Made by a program: the position numbers and the translations under genes
Assembly: GCF_002093975.1 (NCBI RefSeq)
Contig: NZ_KZ084330.1
Span: 157,829-221,828, forward strand
Direction: 5' to 3'
Source: Thermoactinospora rubra
GTDB taxonomy: Bacteria; Actinomycetota; Actinomycetes; Streptosporangiales; Streptosporangiaceae
DNA length: 64,000 nt
Notes under the pieces: generated by a model
Databases searched by the model: none
Told to the model about the DNA's origin: nothing
What the model saw: only the letters and a program-made list of their open reading frames with translations
Shown: positions 28,610 to 36,707 of the stretch, piece after piece
How positions within the stretch are numbered: position 1 is the stretch's first letter
Layout of the letters: every line of letters begins with the position of its first letter

Positions 28610-29707
28610 TCAGGGGGCGGCCTCGGCGTCGCGGGGCTCCCTCCAGCCGCGCCGGCCGTACTCGTCGGCCAGGGTGGTCCGGCGGCGGGAGAACCACCGC
28701 AGCGGCGGCCACCTCAGCCCCAGCCGCAGCCCCCGCGGGGTGAGCGCGAAGACGCAGTCCCGCACGCGCAGCCCGGCCGGATGCGCCAGCTCCGCGAAGC
28801 GGCACGTGGACAGGTCCAGCCCGAACAGGGCCAGGTCCGGGGCCTCCACGCCGCGCAGGGAGTCGACGCCCGCCGCGCCGCGCCCGCTCACCGTGGCGCG
28901 CCCGCGCAGCACCGCGCCCTCCAGGTCGGCGCGGGCGTCCTGCAGCCGGACGGTCAGCGGGCCGGCCGTCTCCACGCCCCGCAGGCTGAGCGCCCCGCCG
29001 GTGACCGACACGTCGAGCGCGCCCTCGGCCCGCGCCCGGGCGGCCGACAGCCGGCCGGTGGCCGACAGGTAGGCGTCGCCGCAGAAGCGGGCGCCCTCGA
29101 ACACCGCCTGGCCGCCGACCTTGCGAAACGACAGCGTGCGGCCGAACCTCGCGCCCCTGAACTGGGCGGACTCGCCCAGGAGCGCCCCGTCGAAGGACGC
29201 GAACCCCTCGAACCTCGCCCGCTCGCACGACAGCCCCCGCCCGAAGACCGCGCCGCTGAACAGCGCGTCGCGGCAGACCACCGCCCGGTCCAGGCAGGCG
29301 TGGCCGCCGACGCGGGCGCCGTGGAAGGACAGCTCCCGGGCGAAGCTGGCCCCGGCGAGCGAGACGTTGCCGAGGAAGCGGGTGCCGTAGAAGGAGGCCA
29401 GGCGGTCGAAGCGGGCCCCGTCCAGGGTCAGGTCGCCGGCGAACTCCATCTCCGCCAGCCGGGCCTCGCCGGTGAAGTGGGCCAGATCCAGCCGCGTCCG
29501 CCCGGGCCGGTAGGCCACGGCGGCCAGCACCCTGGACAGCAGCGCCTCGTCCAGCCGGGTCCCGCGCAGGTCGAGCAGGCGGCCGGGGACGAGCTTGCCG
29601 AGCTCCTCGTCGAGGCGCTCGGCTGGGAGGTGGAACAGGCAGAGGCCGTACGGCTGGCGCGCGATCCCCGTGCAGGCCGCCGAATGCGAGCAGGTGACCC
29701 AGTCCAT
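28610..29707 (-). CDS. Pentapeptide-like repeat protein with N-terminal Cys/His cluster
   Basis: A 365-residue protein. Residues 5-25 carry Cys and His spaced as C-x-H-x4-C-x10-C-x2-H, which could bind zinc. Residues about 90-300 are a long series of roughly ten- and twenty-residue repeats of the form F-x-G-A-x-F, the pattern of right-handed beta-helix pentapeptide proteins (Pentapeptide_4 type). Function is unknown. I start at ATG 29707 because a -10 like TATGAC (29714-29719) lies six bases before it and a TTGACA (29735-29740) further up, so the transcript may be leaderless; the longer frame crosses the neighbour's signal peptide. Confidence 0.8.
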   Translation of the reverse strand: MDWVTCSHSAACTGIARQPYGLCLFHLPAERLDEELGKLVPGRLLDLRGTRLDEALLSRVLAAVAYRPGRTRLDLAHFTGEARLAEMEFAGDLTLDGARFDRLASFYGTRFLGNVSLAGASFARELSFHGARVGGHACLDRAVVCRDALFSGAVFGRGLSCERARFEGFASFDGALLGESAQFRGARFGRTLSFRKVGGQAVFEGARFCGDAYLSATGRLSAARARAEGALDVSVTGGALSLRGVETAGPLTVRLQDARADLEGAVLRGRATVSGRGAAGVDSLRGVEAPDLALFGLDLSTCRFAELAHPAGLRVRDCVFALTPRGLRLGLRWPPLRWFSRRRTTLADEYGRRGWREPRDAEAAP

Positions 29708-29734
29708 GTCCTGGTCATACCCGTCCCAAGCAGC

Positions 29735-29806
29735 TGTCAAGGTCGTAGCAATTAACGGTCTATCCACCGTTTTGTCAAGAATTGTGAGGTCAATCGACCG
29801 TAAAGT
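29735..29806. promoter_or_regulatory. Divergent promoter region between pentapeptide-like gene and nuclease gene
   Basis: Leftward TTGACA (29735-29740) and TATGAC (29714-29719) have a short 15-base spacer. For the rightward gene a TAAAGT -10 (29801-29806) is seven bases before the ATG at 29814. Inverted repeats AACGGT, six bases, ACCGTT (29753-29770) and GGTC-AATC-GACC (29788-29799) are candidate operators. Confidence 0.45.
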
Positions 29807-29813
29807 GCCGGTC

Positions 29814-32183
29814 ATGCGAGTTTTGTCGCGGGCGCTTGCCGCCCTGACCGCCGTCGGCCTGTCCGCCGCCGGCATGGCGGCGGTCTCCGCCGCGTCGACC
29901 CCCGCCGCCCTGGCCTCGGCCGCGCCGGGAACCGTGGTCATCAGCCAGGCCTACGGCGGCGGCGGCAACTCCGGCGCCCCCTTCGGCAACGACTTCGCCG
30001 AGCTGTTCAACCGCGGCCCGGCCCCGGTCTCGCTGGAGGGCTGGTCGCTGCAGTACGCCAGCGCCACGGGCACCGGCCACTTCGCGGCCAACGTCGTCAC
30101 CCTGTCCGGCACGCTCGCGCCGGGACAGTACTACCTGGTCAAGCTCGCCGCGGGCAGCACGCCCGCCGGAGAGCTGCCCGCGCCCGACGCCACGGGCGCC
30201 ATCGCCATGAGCGCCGGGGCCGGCAAGCTCGCCCTGGTCCGCTCGGCCACCGGCCTGGCCTGCAACGGCTCGGCCACGCCCTGCACCCCCGAGCAGACCG
30301 CGCTCATCGCCGACCTGCTGGGATACGGCACCGCGACCTTCCACGAGGGCCCGGCCGCCGCGCCCGGCCTGTCCAACACCACGGCCGCGCTGCGCAAGAA
30401 CGGTGGCTGCGCCGACACCGACGACAACGCCGCCGACTTCACCGCGGGCGCGCCCACGCCGCGCAACACCGCCACCGCCAAGGCCCCCTGCGGCGGCGAG
30501 CCGTCGCCCTCCCCGTCGCCCTCCCCGTCGGTGACCGCCTCGCCCACCCCCACGGCCGACCCCTGCGACACCGCGCCGACCCACCAGATCGCCCAGGTCC
30601 AGGGCGCCGGCGAGGCCACCCCGCTGGCCGGCCAGACCGTGCGGGTCGAGGGCGTGGTGACCGGCGACTTCCAAAAGAGCGGCCAGCTGAGCGGCTTCTT
30701 CCTCCAGGACCCCACGCCCGACGCCGACCCGCGCACCTCCGAGGGCCTGTTCGCCTTCGCCCGCGACACCTTCAAGGACGTCAAGCCCGGCGACCGCGTG
30801 CTCGTCACCGGCCGGGCGACCGAGTTCAACGGCTGGACCGAGCTGTCGCCCGTCACCGCGGTGGACGTGTGCGGCACCGGCGAGGTCGCGGCCCGGCCGT
30901 ACCCGCTGCCCAGGCCGGAGGGGGTCACCTTCGAGCCGGTGGAGAACATGCTGCTGACCTTCCCCGAGCGGCTGACGGTCACCGAGCACTACAACCTGGG
31001 CCGCTTCGGCGAGGTCACCGTGTCCTCCGAGGGCCGGCTGTACCAGCCCACCGACCGGCCCGGCGTGGACGGCGCCCTCAACGTCCGCCGCGCCCTGCTC
31101 CTCGACGACGGCTCGACCGCGCAGAACCCGGCGGCCGTGCCGTACACCAGCCCGCACGCGGTGCGGACCGGCGACTCGGCGGCCGGGATCACCGGCGTGC
31201 TGGGGTACGGCTTCGGCCTGTACCGCCTGCAGCCCACCGAGCCGATCGCCTTCCAGCGGACCAACCCGCGGCCCGAGCGGCCGGCCAGGGTCGGCGGCAA
31301 CGTCACCGTGGCCAGCCTCAACACGCTCAACTGGTTCACCACGCTCGGCTCGCGCGGCGCCACCACCGCCGAGGAGCAGCGCCGCCAGCTCGCCAAGCTC
31401 GTGGCCACCCTCAAGGGCCTGGACGCCGACGTCGTGGGCCTCATGGAGGTGGAGAACAACGGCCAGACGGCGCTCCAGGCGCTCGTCGACGCCCTCAACG
31501 CCGAGGTCGGCGCGGGCACCTACGCCGCGCTGGCCCACCCCAACCCGGGCACCGACGCCATCCAGGTGGCGGCCATCTACAAGCCGGCCGTCGTCAAGCC
31601 GGTCGGGCAGGCCCTGTCCTCGCAGGATGAGGTCTTCAGCCGCCCGCCGCTGATCCAGACCTTCCGCCGGACGGGCGGCGGCATGCCGTTCACCGTGCTC
31701 GTCAACCACTTCAAGTCCAAGGGCAGCTGCCCCGACGGCGGCGAGGACGCCGACCAGGGCGACGGCCAGGGCTGCTGGAACGCGCTGCGGGTCAGGCAGG
31801 CCAAGGCCGTGCTCGGGCTCATCTCCTCCCTGGACCTGCCCCAGCCGCTGGTCCTGGGCGACCTGAACTCCTACGGCGAGGAGGACCCGATCGACACCCT
31901 CGAGGCCGGCGGGCTGACCAGCGTGACGAAGAGGTTCGTCCCCGCCGGGCAGCGCTACAGCTACCTGTTCGACGGGCTGGCCGGGGAGCTGGACCACGCC
32001 CTGGTGGGCAGGCAGCTGCTCAAGCGCGTCACCGGCGCGACGATCTGGCACGTCAACGCCGACGAGCCGCGCATCCTCGACTACAACACCGAGTTCAACC
32101 CGCCCTCGCTCTACCGGCCGGACGCCTTCCGCTCCTCCGACCACGACCCGCTGCTCATCGGCCTGCGGCTGCCGGGGAACTAG
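29814..32183 (+). CDS. ExeM/NucH-type extracellular endonuclease with lamin-tail domain
   Basis: A 789-residue secreted nuclease. The order is signal peptide (1-40), lamin-tail domain (about 42-200, VVISQAYGGGGNSGAPFGNDFAELFN), a Ser/Pro linker (about 225-245), an OB-fold domain (about 255-350, VRVEGVVTGDFQ) and an endonuclease/exonuclease/phosphatase domain (about 495-785). Catalytic motifs are SLNTLNW, MEVENNG, VNHFKSKG, LGDLNSYGEEDP and SSDHDPLL. Such enzymes digest external DNA for nutrients or biofilm turnover. The start with MRVLSRALAALTAVG gives a normal signal peptide and no ribosome binding site, so a leaderless start is likely. Confidence 0.93.
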   Translation: MRVLSRALAALTAVGLSAAGMAAVSAASTPAALASAAPGTVVISQAYGGGGNSGAPFGNDFAELFNRGPAPVSLEGWSLQYASATGTGHFAANVVTLSGTLAPGQYYLVKLAAGSTPAGELPAPDATGAIAMSAGAGKLALVRSATGLACNGSATPCTPEQTALIADLLGYGTATFHEGPAAAPGLSNTTAALRKNGGCADTDDNAADFTAGAPTPRNTATAKAPCGGEPSPSPSPSPSVTASPTPTADPCDTAPTHQIAQVQGAGEATPLAGQTVRVEGVVTGDFQKSGQLSGFFLQDPTPDADPRTSEGLFAFARDTFKDVKPGDRVLVTGRATEFNGWTELSPVTAVDVCGTGEVAARPYPLPRPEGVTFEPVENMLLTFPERLTVTEHYNLGRFGEVTVSSEGRLYQPTDRPGVDGALNVRRALLLDDGSTAQNPAAVPYTSPHAVRTGDSAAGITGVLGYGFGLYRLQPTEPIAFQRTNPRPERPARVGGNVTVASLNTLNWFTTLGSRGATTAEEQRRQLAKLVATLKGLDADVVGLMEVENNGQTALQALVDALNAEVGAGTYAALAHPNPGTDAIQVAAIYKPAVVKPVGQALSSQDEVFSRPPLIQTFRRTGGGMPFTVLVNHFKSKGSCPDGGEDADQGDGQGCWNALRVRQAKAVLGLISSLDLPQPLVLGDLNSYGEEDPIDTLEAGGLTSVTKRFVPAGQRYSYLFDGLAGELDHALVGRQLLKRVTGATIWHVNADEPRILDYNTEFNPPSLYRPDAFRSSDHDPLLIGLRLPGN

Positions 32184-32192
32184 TTCCCCGGC
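32171..32192 (+). repeat. Perfect 22-base palindrome across the nuclease stop codon
   Basis: The bases around the TAG stop form a perfect palindrome with arms GCCGGGGAACT and AGTTCCCCGGC. It covers the last three codons and stop of the nuclease gene and is followed two bases later by a second hairpin, so together they form tandem stem-loops at the 3' end. Confidence 0.8.
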
Positions 32193-32193
32193 G

Positions 32194-32227
32194 GATCCGG
32201 CCCCCTTCTTTGGGAGGGGGCCGGATC
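32194..32227 (+). terminator. Hairpin terminator after the nuclease gene
   Basis: A perfect 13-base-pair stem (32194-32206 with 32215-32227) with an eight-base loop containing TTCTTT. Confidence 0.88.
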
Positions 32228-32275
32228 GACGCCCGGCCGATGCGCGGCCGGGCCGCCGGCCGCGAGCATGGGCGC

Positions 32276-32467
32276 ATGGGATTCCTCGGCGTCATCCTCA
32301 TGATCCAGGGCTTCGGCGGCTTCGTCGCCAGGCAGTTCTTCGACCGCGACTTCGGCCTGCTGCACCGCTGGCTGGACGGCGGCGCGCTGACGGCGGCCCA
32401 CCTGGCGGCCGGGATACTGGGCCTGGTGCTGCTCCTGGCGTCCGGCCGCGAGAGCGGCAAGGGCTGA
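32276..32467 (+). CDS. Small two-helix membrane protein
   Basis: A 63-residue protein with one hydrophobic helix at each end (MGFLGVILMIQGFGGFVA and AAHLAAGILGLVLLLA) joined by a charged segment ARQFFDRDFGLLHRWLDG. The composition and hydrophobic pattern look real, but I know no function. It lies between a terminator and the thioredoxin promoter. The ATG at 32276 has only a weak ribosome binding site; an in-frame start at 32210 would fall inside the terminator hairpin and is unlikely. Confidence 0.65.
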   Translation: MGFLGVILMIQGFGGFVARQFFDRDFGLLHRWLDGGALTAAHLAAGILGLVLLLASGRESGKG

Positions 32468-32503
32468 AGCCAGGCCCGAGCAGGTGCCGGGCCGGGAATG
32501 ATA

Positions 32504-32529
32504 GGAATGCCACGGGCGGGTAGGTGGTT
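32504..32529 (+). promoter_or_regulatory. Sigma-R type promoter of the thioredoxin gene
   Basis: GGAAT (32504-32508), exactly 18 bases, then GTT (32527-32529). This is the consensus of promoters read by the disulfide-stress sigma factor SigR of Streptomyces and its relatives (SigH in mycobacteria), whose regulon includes thioredoxin genes. Confidence 0.8.
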
Positions 32530-32570
32530 GATACCCGTGAACTTGCAGCCACCATGACGAGGAGCCACTT

Positions 32571-32948
32571 GTGGCGACCATCGAGGTAACCGAGCAGAAC
32601 TTCAACGAGATCGCCGACAAGGGGATCGTCCTACTCGACTTCTGGGCGGCCTGGTGCGGGCCCTGCCGCATGTTCGCCCCGATCTTCGAGAAGGCTTCGG
32701 AGAAGCACGCGGACATCACCTTCGGCAAGATCGACACCGAGGCCCAGCCCGCTCTGTCCCAGGGCTTCGACATCACCTCGATCCCGACCATCATGGCCAT
32801 CCGCGACGGGATCGTCGTCTACGCGCAGCCGGGCGCGCTGCCCGAGCCCGCGCTGGAGGACCTCATCTCGCAGGTGCGGGCGCTCGACATGGACGCCATC
32901 CGCGCCGAGCTGGCCGAGGAGATGAACAAGGCCGCCGAGCGGAACTGA
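32571..32948 (+). CDS. trxA: Thioredoxin
   Basis: A 125-residue thioredoxin that reduces protein disulfides in the cytoplasm. The active site is WAAWCGPCR at about residues 26-34 and the cis-proline loop is SIPT. A short helical tail after the core (MDAIRAELAEEMNKAAERN) is longer than in typical thioredoxins. GTG 32571 has GAGGAG about eight bases upstream. The promoter 42 bases before the start matches the SigR consensus, so the gene should be induced by disulfide stress. Confidence 0.96.
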   Translation: MATIEVTEQNFNEIADKGIVLLDFWAAWCGPCRMFAPIFEKASEKHADITFGKIDTEAQPALSQGFDITSIPTIMAIRDGIVVYAQPGALPEPALEDLISQVRALDMDAIRAELAEEMNKAAERN

Positions 32949-32996
32949 CCCGCGCCACCGGCTCCGTCCACCCGACCGGCGCCGCCGCGAGCCGTG

Positions 32997-33052
32997 CCCC
33001 TCGGACAAGGCCCCTCGGACAAGGCCCCTCGGACAAGGCCCCTCGGACAAGG
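32997..33052. repeat. Four perfect tandem copies of a 14-base unit
   Basis: The unit CCCCTCGGACAAGG is repeated four times without change between the thioredoxin gene and the convergent methyltransferase gene. Each junction creates AAGGCCCC, which can pair with the GGGGCCTT of the terminator that follows, so the repeat offers four alternative left arms for one hairpin. A slippage origin is likely. Confidence 0.9.
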
Positions 33053-33072
33053 CCCCGCCTTCGTGGGGCCTT
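33049..33072. terminator. Hairpin terminator fed by the 14-base repeats
   Basis: AAGGCCCC (33049-33056) pairs with GGGGCCTT (33065-33072) around an eight-base loop. Three more copies of the left arm lie upstream at 33007, 33021 and 33035. Confidence 0.75.
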
Positions 33073-33099
33073 CGCCGTGTCGGGAGTCCTGCCGAGCTC

Positions 33100-33876
33100 T
33101 CAGCGCTTCACGCCCACCCCGGCGTAGCCGACGGAGGACTCGCGCTCGGGCGGCGTGTCGGGACGCCAGTCCTTGGGGTAGACCAGCCCCGGCTCCACCA
33201 GCGTGTAGCCGTCGAAGAAGCGGGCGATCTCCTCCTTGGTCCGCAGGCTCAGCGAGGCGGTGGCATGCCGGTAGATCTCCAGCGCCTCCGGCGTGGTGTC
33301 CGGCCGGGCGTCGATCGCGTGGCTGACGACCAGGTGGCTGCCCGCCACGCCGGCCTCGCGCAGCCGCGCGACGATCTCGTAGGCCCCGGCGCCCTCCTCC
33401 GGCTCGTCCGGGATGAAGTGCAGGATCGCGAGCATCAGGAAGGCGACCGGGCGCCGCAGGTCGACCAGCTCGCGCAGGTCCTCCAGCAGCCGGTCCGGCT
33501 GCCGCACGTCCGCCTGCAGCACCGCCACGTTCGACCCCGCCAGCAGGGCGCGGGCGTGGGCGCACACCACGGCGTCGTAGTCGACGTAGACCACGCGGGC
33601 CTGCGGGGCGATCTCGTGGGTGTTGCCCTGCGTGGGCAGCCCGGAGCCGAGGTCCACGATCTGGTCGACACCCGCCTCGACCAGGTAACGCACCGCCCGG
33701 CGGAGGAACTCGCGGTTCTCCAGGGCCGCGGACCGCGTCTCGGGGAACAGCTTGAGGACCTGGTCGGCCGCGGCGCGGTCGGCCTCGAAGTTGTCCTTGC
33801 CGCCGAGGTAGTAGTCGTACATCCGGGCGACGTTGGGGATGGACGGGTCCACGCCCTCGGGGATCAGCTGGCTCAC
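33100..33876 (-). CDS. S-adenosyl methyltransferase (actinomycete Methyltransf_19 / DUF574 type)
   Basis: A 258-residue protein with the family signature ARMYDYYLGGKDNFEADR near the N-terminus and the SAM-binding VDLGSGLPTQGNTHE. Many paralogues occur in filamentous actinomycetes; substrates are mostly unknown. I choose GTG 33876 because GGGAG lies five bases before it and the protein then starts just ahead of the conserved motif; the longer frame to 33960 runs through a palindrome (33885-33896, CCGAAATTTCGG) and the upstream hairpin. Confidence 0.9.
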   Translation of the reverse strand: MSQLIPEGVDPSIPNVARMYDYYLGGKDNFEADRAAADQVLKLFPETRSAALENREFLRRAVRYLVEAGVDQIVDLGSGLPTQGNTHEIAPQARVVYVDYDAVVCAHARALLAGSNVAVLQADVRQPDRLLEDLRELVDLRRPVAFLMLAILHFIPDEPEEGAGAYEIVARLREAGVAGSHLVVSHAIDARPDTTPEALEIYRHATASLSLRTKEEIARFFDGYTLVEPGLVYPKDWRPDTPPERESSVGYAGVGVKR

Positions 33877-33921
33877 GATTTCTCCCGAAATTTCGGCATT
33901 TATCGGGGCGATCATAAGCGA

Positions 33922-33956
33922 CATCCCCGGCGATCGACGGGCAATCACCGGGGATG
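33922..33956 (-). terminator. Hairpin after the DAHP synthase gene
   Basis: CATCCCCGG (33922-33930) and CCGGGGATG (33948-33956) form a perfect 9-base-pair stem with a 17-base loop, 14 bases beyond the DAHP synthase stop. Confidence 0.65.
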
Positions 33957-33969
33957 ACATGAGCCAGGC

Positions 33970-35307
33970 TCAGGAAGCCCGGTAGAGCTCGGCCACCCGG
34001 AAGGCCAGGTCGAGCGACTGGCTGCGGTTGAGCCGCGGGTCGCAGGCGGTCTCGTACCGCAGGGCCAGGTGGTCCTCGAGGATCTCCTCGGCGCCGCCGA
34101 TGCACTCGGTCACGTCGTCGCCGGTGAACTCGATGTGGACGCCGCCGGGGTGGGTGCCGAGCGACCGGTGCACCTCGAAGAAGCCCGACACCTCGTCCAG
34201 CACGTCGTCCAGCCGCCGCGTCTTGTAGCCGCTGGGCGCCTCGAAGGTGTTGCCGTGCATCGGGTCGCAGATCCACGCCACCTGGGCGCCGCTGCTGGAG
34301 ACCTTCTCCACCAGCGTCGGCAGCACGTCGCGGATCTTGGTGGCGCCCATGCGGGTGATGAACGTCAGCCGCCCCGGCTCGTTGTGCGGGTTGAGCCTGT
34401 CGATCAGCGCCAGCGCCTCCTCCGGCGTGGTCGTGGGGCCGAGCTTGACGCCGATGGGGTTGCGGATGCGCGAGAAGAACTCCACGTGGGCGCCGTCGAG
34501 CTGGCGGGTCCGCTCGCCGATCCAGACCATGTGGGCCGAGACGTCGTACGGCAGGCCGGTGCGGGAGTCGATCCTCGTGAGCGCCCTGTCGTAGTCGAGG
34601 ATGAGCGCCTCGTGGGAGGAGTAGAACTCCACCGTGTGGAACTCCTCCGGGTCGGCGCCGCAGGCGCGCATGAACGCCAGCGCCTGGTCGATCTCCCTGG
34701 CCAGCTGCTCGTAGCGGCGCCCGGCGGGCGACTCGGCCACGAAGTCCTGGTTCCAGGCGTGGACCTGGCGCAGGTCCGCGTAGCCGCCCTTGGTGAAGGC
34801 CCTGGCCAGGTTCAGCGTCACGGCGCTGGAGTGGTAGGCGCGCAGCAGCCGCTGGGGATCGGGGGTGCGGGCCTCGGCGGTGAACTCGAAGCCGTTGACC
34901 ATGTCGCCCCGGTAGGCCGGCAGCGTGACGCCGTCGCGCGTCTCCGTGGGCTTGGAGCGGGGCTTGGCGAACTGCCCGGCCAGGCGGCCGATCTTGACGA
35001 CCGGCACCCGGCCGGCGTAGGTCAGCACGATCGCCATCTGCAGCAGCGTCTTGAGCTTGTTGCGCACGTTGTCGGCGGTCGCGCCGGCGAAGGTCTCGGC
35101 GCAGTCGCCGCCCTGCAGGACGAAGGCCTCGCCCCTGCCCACGGCCGCCAGCTCCGCCTTCAGCTGGTCGCACTCGCCGGCGAACACCAGGGGCGGCAGG
35201 CTGGACAGCTCGCTCACCACCCGGTCGAGGGCGGCGCGGTCGGGCCAGTCAGGCTGCTGTGCTGCGGGCAGGTCCCGCCAGGAATCGAGGTTGGTCAGTG
35301 CGCTCAC
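33970..35307 (-). CDS. aroG: Class II 3-deoxy-7-phosphoheptulonate (DAHP) synthase
   Basis: A 445-residue class II DAHP synthase, which joins phosphoenolpyruvate and erythrose 4-phosphate as the first step to chorismate and aromatic amino acids. Motifs include VLQGGDCAETF, GRLAGQFAKPRS, RIRNPIGVKLGPTT and WICDPMHGNT, with the metal-binding Cys in the first. The GTG start has no ribosome binding site; a TACCCT -10 like hexamer (35316-35321) eight bases upstream suggests a leaderless transcript. No leader peptide or riboswitch is visible, so control is probably by feedback inhibition. Confidence 0.96.
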   Translation of the reverse strand: MSALTNLDSWRDLPAAQQPDWPDRAALDRVVSELSSLPPLVFAGECDQLKAELAAVGRGEAFVLQGGDCAETFAGATADNVRNKLKTLLQMAIVLTYAGRVPVVKIGRLAGQFAKPRSKPTETRDGVTLPAYRGDMVNGFEFTAEARTPDPQRLLRAYHSSAVTLNLARAFTKGGYADLRQVHAWNQDFVAESPAGRRYEQLAREIDQALAFMRACGADPEEFHTVEFYSSHEALILDYDRALTRIDSRTGLPYDVSAHMVWIGERTRQLDGAHVEFFSRIRNPIGVKLGPTTTPEEALALIDRLNPHNEPGRLTFITRMGATKIRDVLPTLVEKVSSSGAQVAWICDPMHGNTFEAPSGYKTRRLDDVLDEVSGFFEVHRSLGTHPGGVHIEFTGDDVTECIGGAEEILEDHLALRYETACDPRLNRSQSLDLAFRVAELYRAS

Positions 35308-35420
35308 GACATACGAGGGTATTCCACTGGGGCCGTCCGGCCGTTGTCGATGTCCACACTGTGGATGCGTCTTTAAACGCTGCTACCCCGCGATCGTCTC
35401 GAAGTCCCCCTAAAGTCCCA

Positions 35421-36614
35421 CTAAATCGGCAAAGTGACGTGCTCGGGACGCACGCCGAGCCCGATGAAGCGGCGGACGATCCCGCTGAGGACCGGGACGC
35501 CCGACATGTCGGGCAGCGTCGGCACCGGGCGCACGCGACCCTCCAGAGCCGGCTTGATCAGCCGGTCCTGCGCCACCTTCTGGGCGAACTGCGTGACCTT
35601 GGTGGGCCACATCCGGCGGCGCTGCAGCAGGTGCAGGGTGGACTCGGGGATCGGCGCGCCCGACCGCAACGACCCCGCCAGCAGGTTCGCGGCGGCCACG
35701 GCGTCCTGGACGGCCAGGTTGATGCCCACGCCGAACACCGGCGACATGGCGTGCGCGGCGTCGCCGATGCACAGCAGGCCCGGCCGGTGCCAGCGCTCCA
35801 GCCGGTTGAGCGCGACCGTCAGCACGCTGACGTCCTCGAACCCGCCCAATTCGCCCAGCCTGGGCCGCAGGTACGGCAGCAGCCCGCCGACGTGCGCGCG
35901 CAGCGCCTCGATGCCCCCGGCGCGCAGCTCGTCGAACCCGCCCTTGGGGATGACGTAGGCCAGCTGCCAGTAGGTCTCGCGGTTGATCGCCACCATGAGG
36001 CCGCCGGCCGACACGCGCAGGAACGTCTCGTCGGGGTCGGTTCCGTCGCGGGAGATGCGGAACCACACCACGTCCATGGGCGCGCCCAGCTCGCGCGGTG
36101 TCAGCCCCGCGGCCCGCCGTACGTCGGAACGGCGGCCGTCGGCGGCGACGGTGAGGGCGGCGCGGATCTCGTGCTCGCCGCTCGGGTCGCGGTAGCGCAG
36201 GCCGCGCACCGCTCCGTCCTCCCTGATCACGTCGTAGGCCTCGGCGTTCATCAGCATGCGGAAGGTCGGCAGCTTGGCCGCCGCGGAGGTGATGAGGGTC
36301 AGGAAGTCCCACTGCGGGACGAAGGCTATGTAGTCGTACTTGCCCGGCAGGCCCCGCAGGCTGGCCAGCCGTACGGTGCCCCGGTCGGTCCACAGGCTCA
36401 GCTGGTGCGCCTTGCGGTGGGGCAGCCGGTGGAACTCCTCGCCCAGGCCCAGCTCGTCGAGGACCTGGAGCGTGGAGGGATGGATGGTGTCGCCGCGGAA
36501 GTCACGCAGGAAGTCGGCGTGCTTCTCCAGCAGCGTGACCTCCACGCCCGCCCGGGCGAGGATCAGCCCGAGGACGGCGCCCGCCGGGCCGCCGCCTGCG
36601 ATGACGCATGTCAT
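35421..36614 (-). CDS. FAD-dependent monooxygenase/oxidoreductase (PHBH fold)
   Basis: A 397-residue flavoprotein. The FAD-binding GGGPAGAVLGLILARAG is at the N-terminus, the middle has the DG motif VAADGRRSDVRRAAG, and the third motif is CIGDAAHAMSPVFGVGINLAVQDA. These define the FAD_binding_3 (p-hydroxybenzoate hydroxylase-like) class. The substrate is unknown; an aromatic or polyketide is typical. It is a single gene. A short inverted repeat three bases before the ATG may serve a regulator. Confidence 0.92.
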   Translation of the reverse strand: MTCVIAGGGPAGAVLGLILARAGVEVTLLEKHADFLRDFRGDTIHPSTLQVLDELGLGEEFHRLPHRKAHQLSLWTDRGTVRLASLRGLPGKYDYIAFVPQWDFLTLITSAAAKLPTFRMLMNAEAYDVIREDGAVRGLRYRDPSGEHEIRAALTVAADGRRSDVRRAAGLTPRELGAPMDVVWFRISRDGTDPDETFLRVSAGGLMVAINRETYWQLAYVIPKGGFDELRAGGIEALRAHVGGLLPYLRPRLGELGGFEDVSVLTVALNRLERWHRPGLLCIGDAAHAMSPVFGVGINLAVQDAVAAANLLAGSLRSGAPIPESTLHLLQRRRMWPTKVTQFAQKVAQDRLIKPALEGRVRPVPTLPDMSGVPVLSGIVRRFIGLGVRPEHVTLPI

Positions 36615-36616
36615 AA

Positions 36617-36632
36617 TTCATCACCCGATGAA
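36617..36632 (-). promoter_or_regulatory. Inverted repeat before the FAD monooxygenase gene
   Basis: TTCATC, ACCC, GATGAA is a perfect 6-base inverted repeat immediately upstream of the start codon. It may be an operator or a small hairpin masking the start. Confidence 0.4.
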
Positions 36633-36665
36633 ATTATTGCACGGCCGGCGGCCCGAGGGAAGACC

Positions 36666-36707
36666 GGGCATGGGTCGGGCACGGTCGGGCATGGGTCGGG
36701 CACGGTC
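36666..36707. repeat. Two perfect tandem copies of a 21-base unit
   Basis: The unit begins GGGCATGGGTCGGGCACG and is duplicated exactly; the second copy ends inside the stop codon of the leftward kinase-like gene. Probably a recent slippage duplication. Confidence 0.85.

Noticed and set aside
29595..29813. N-terminal extension of the nuclease
   Set aside because: The extra residues precede a normal signal peptide and overlap the divergent gene, so the start at 29814 is preferred.
32997..33052. CRISPR-like array
   Set aside because: Copies are directly adjacent with no spacers. The same applies to 50285-50353.
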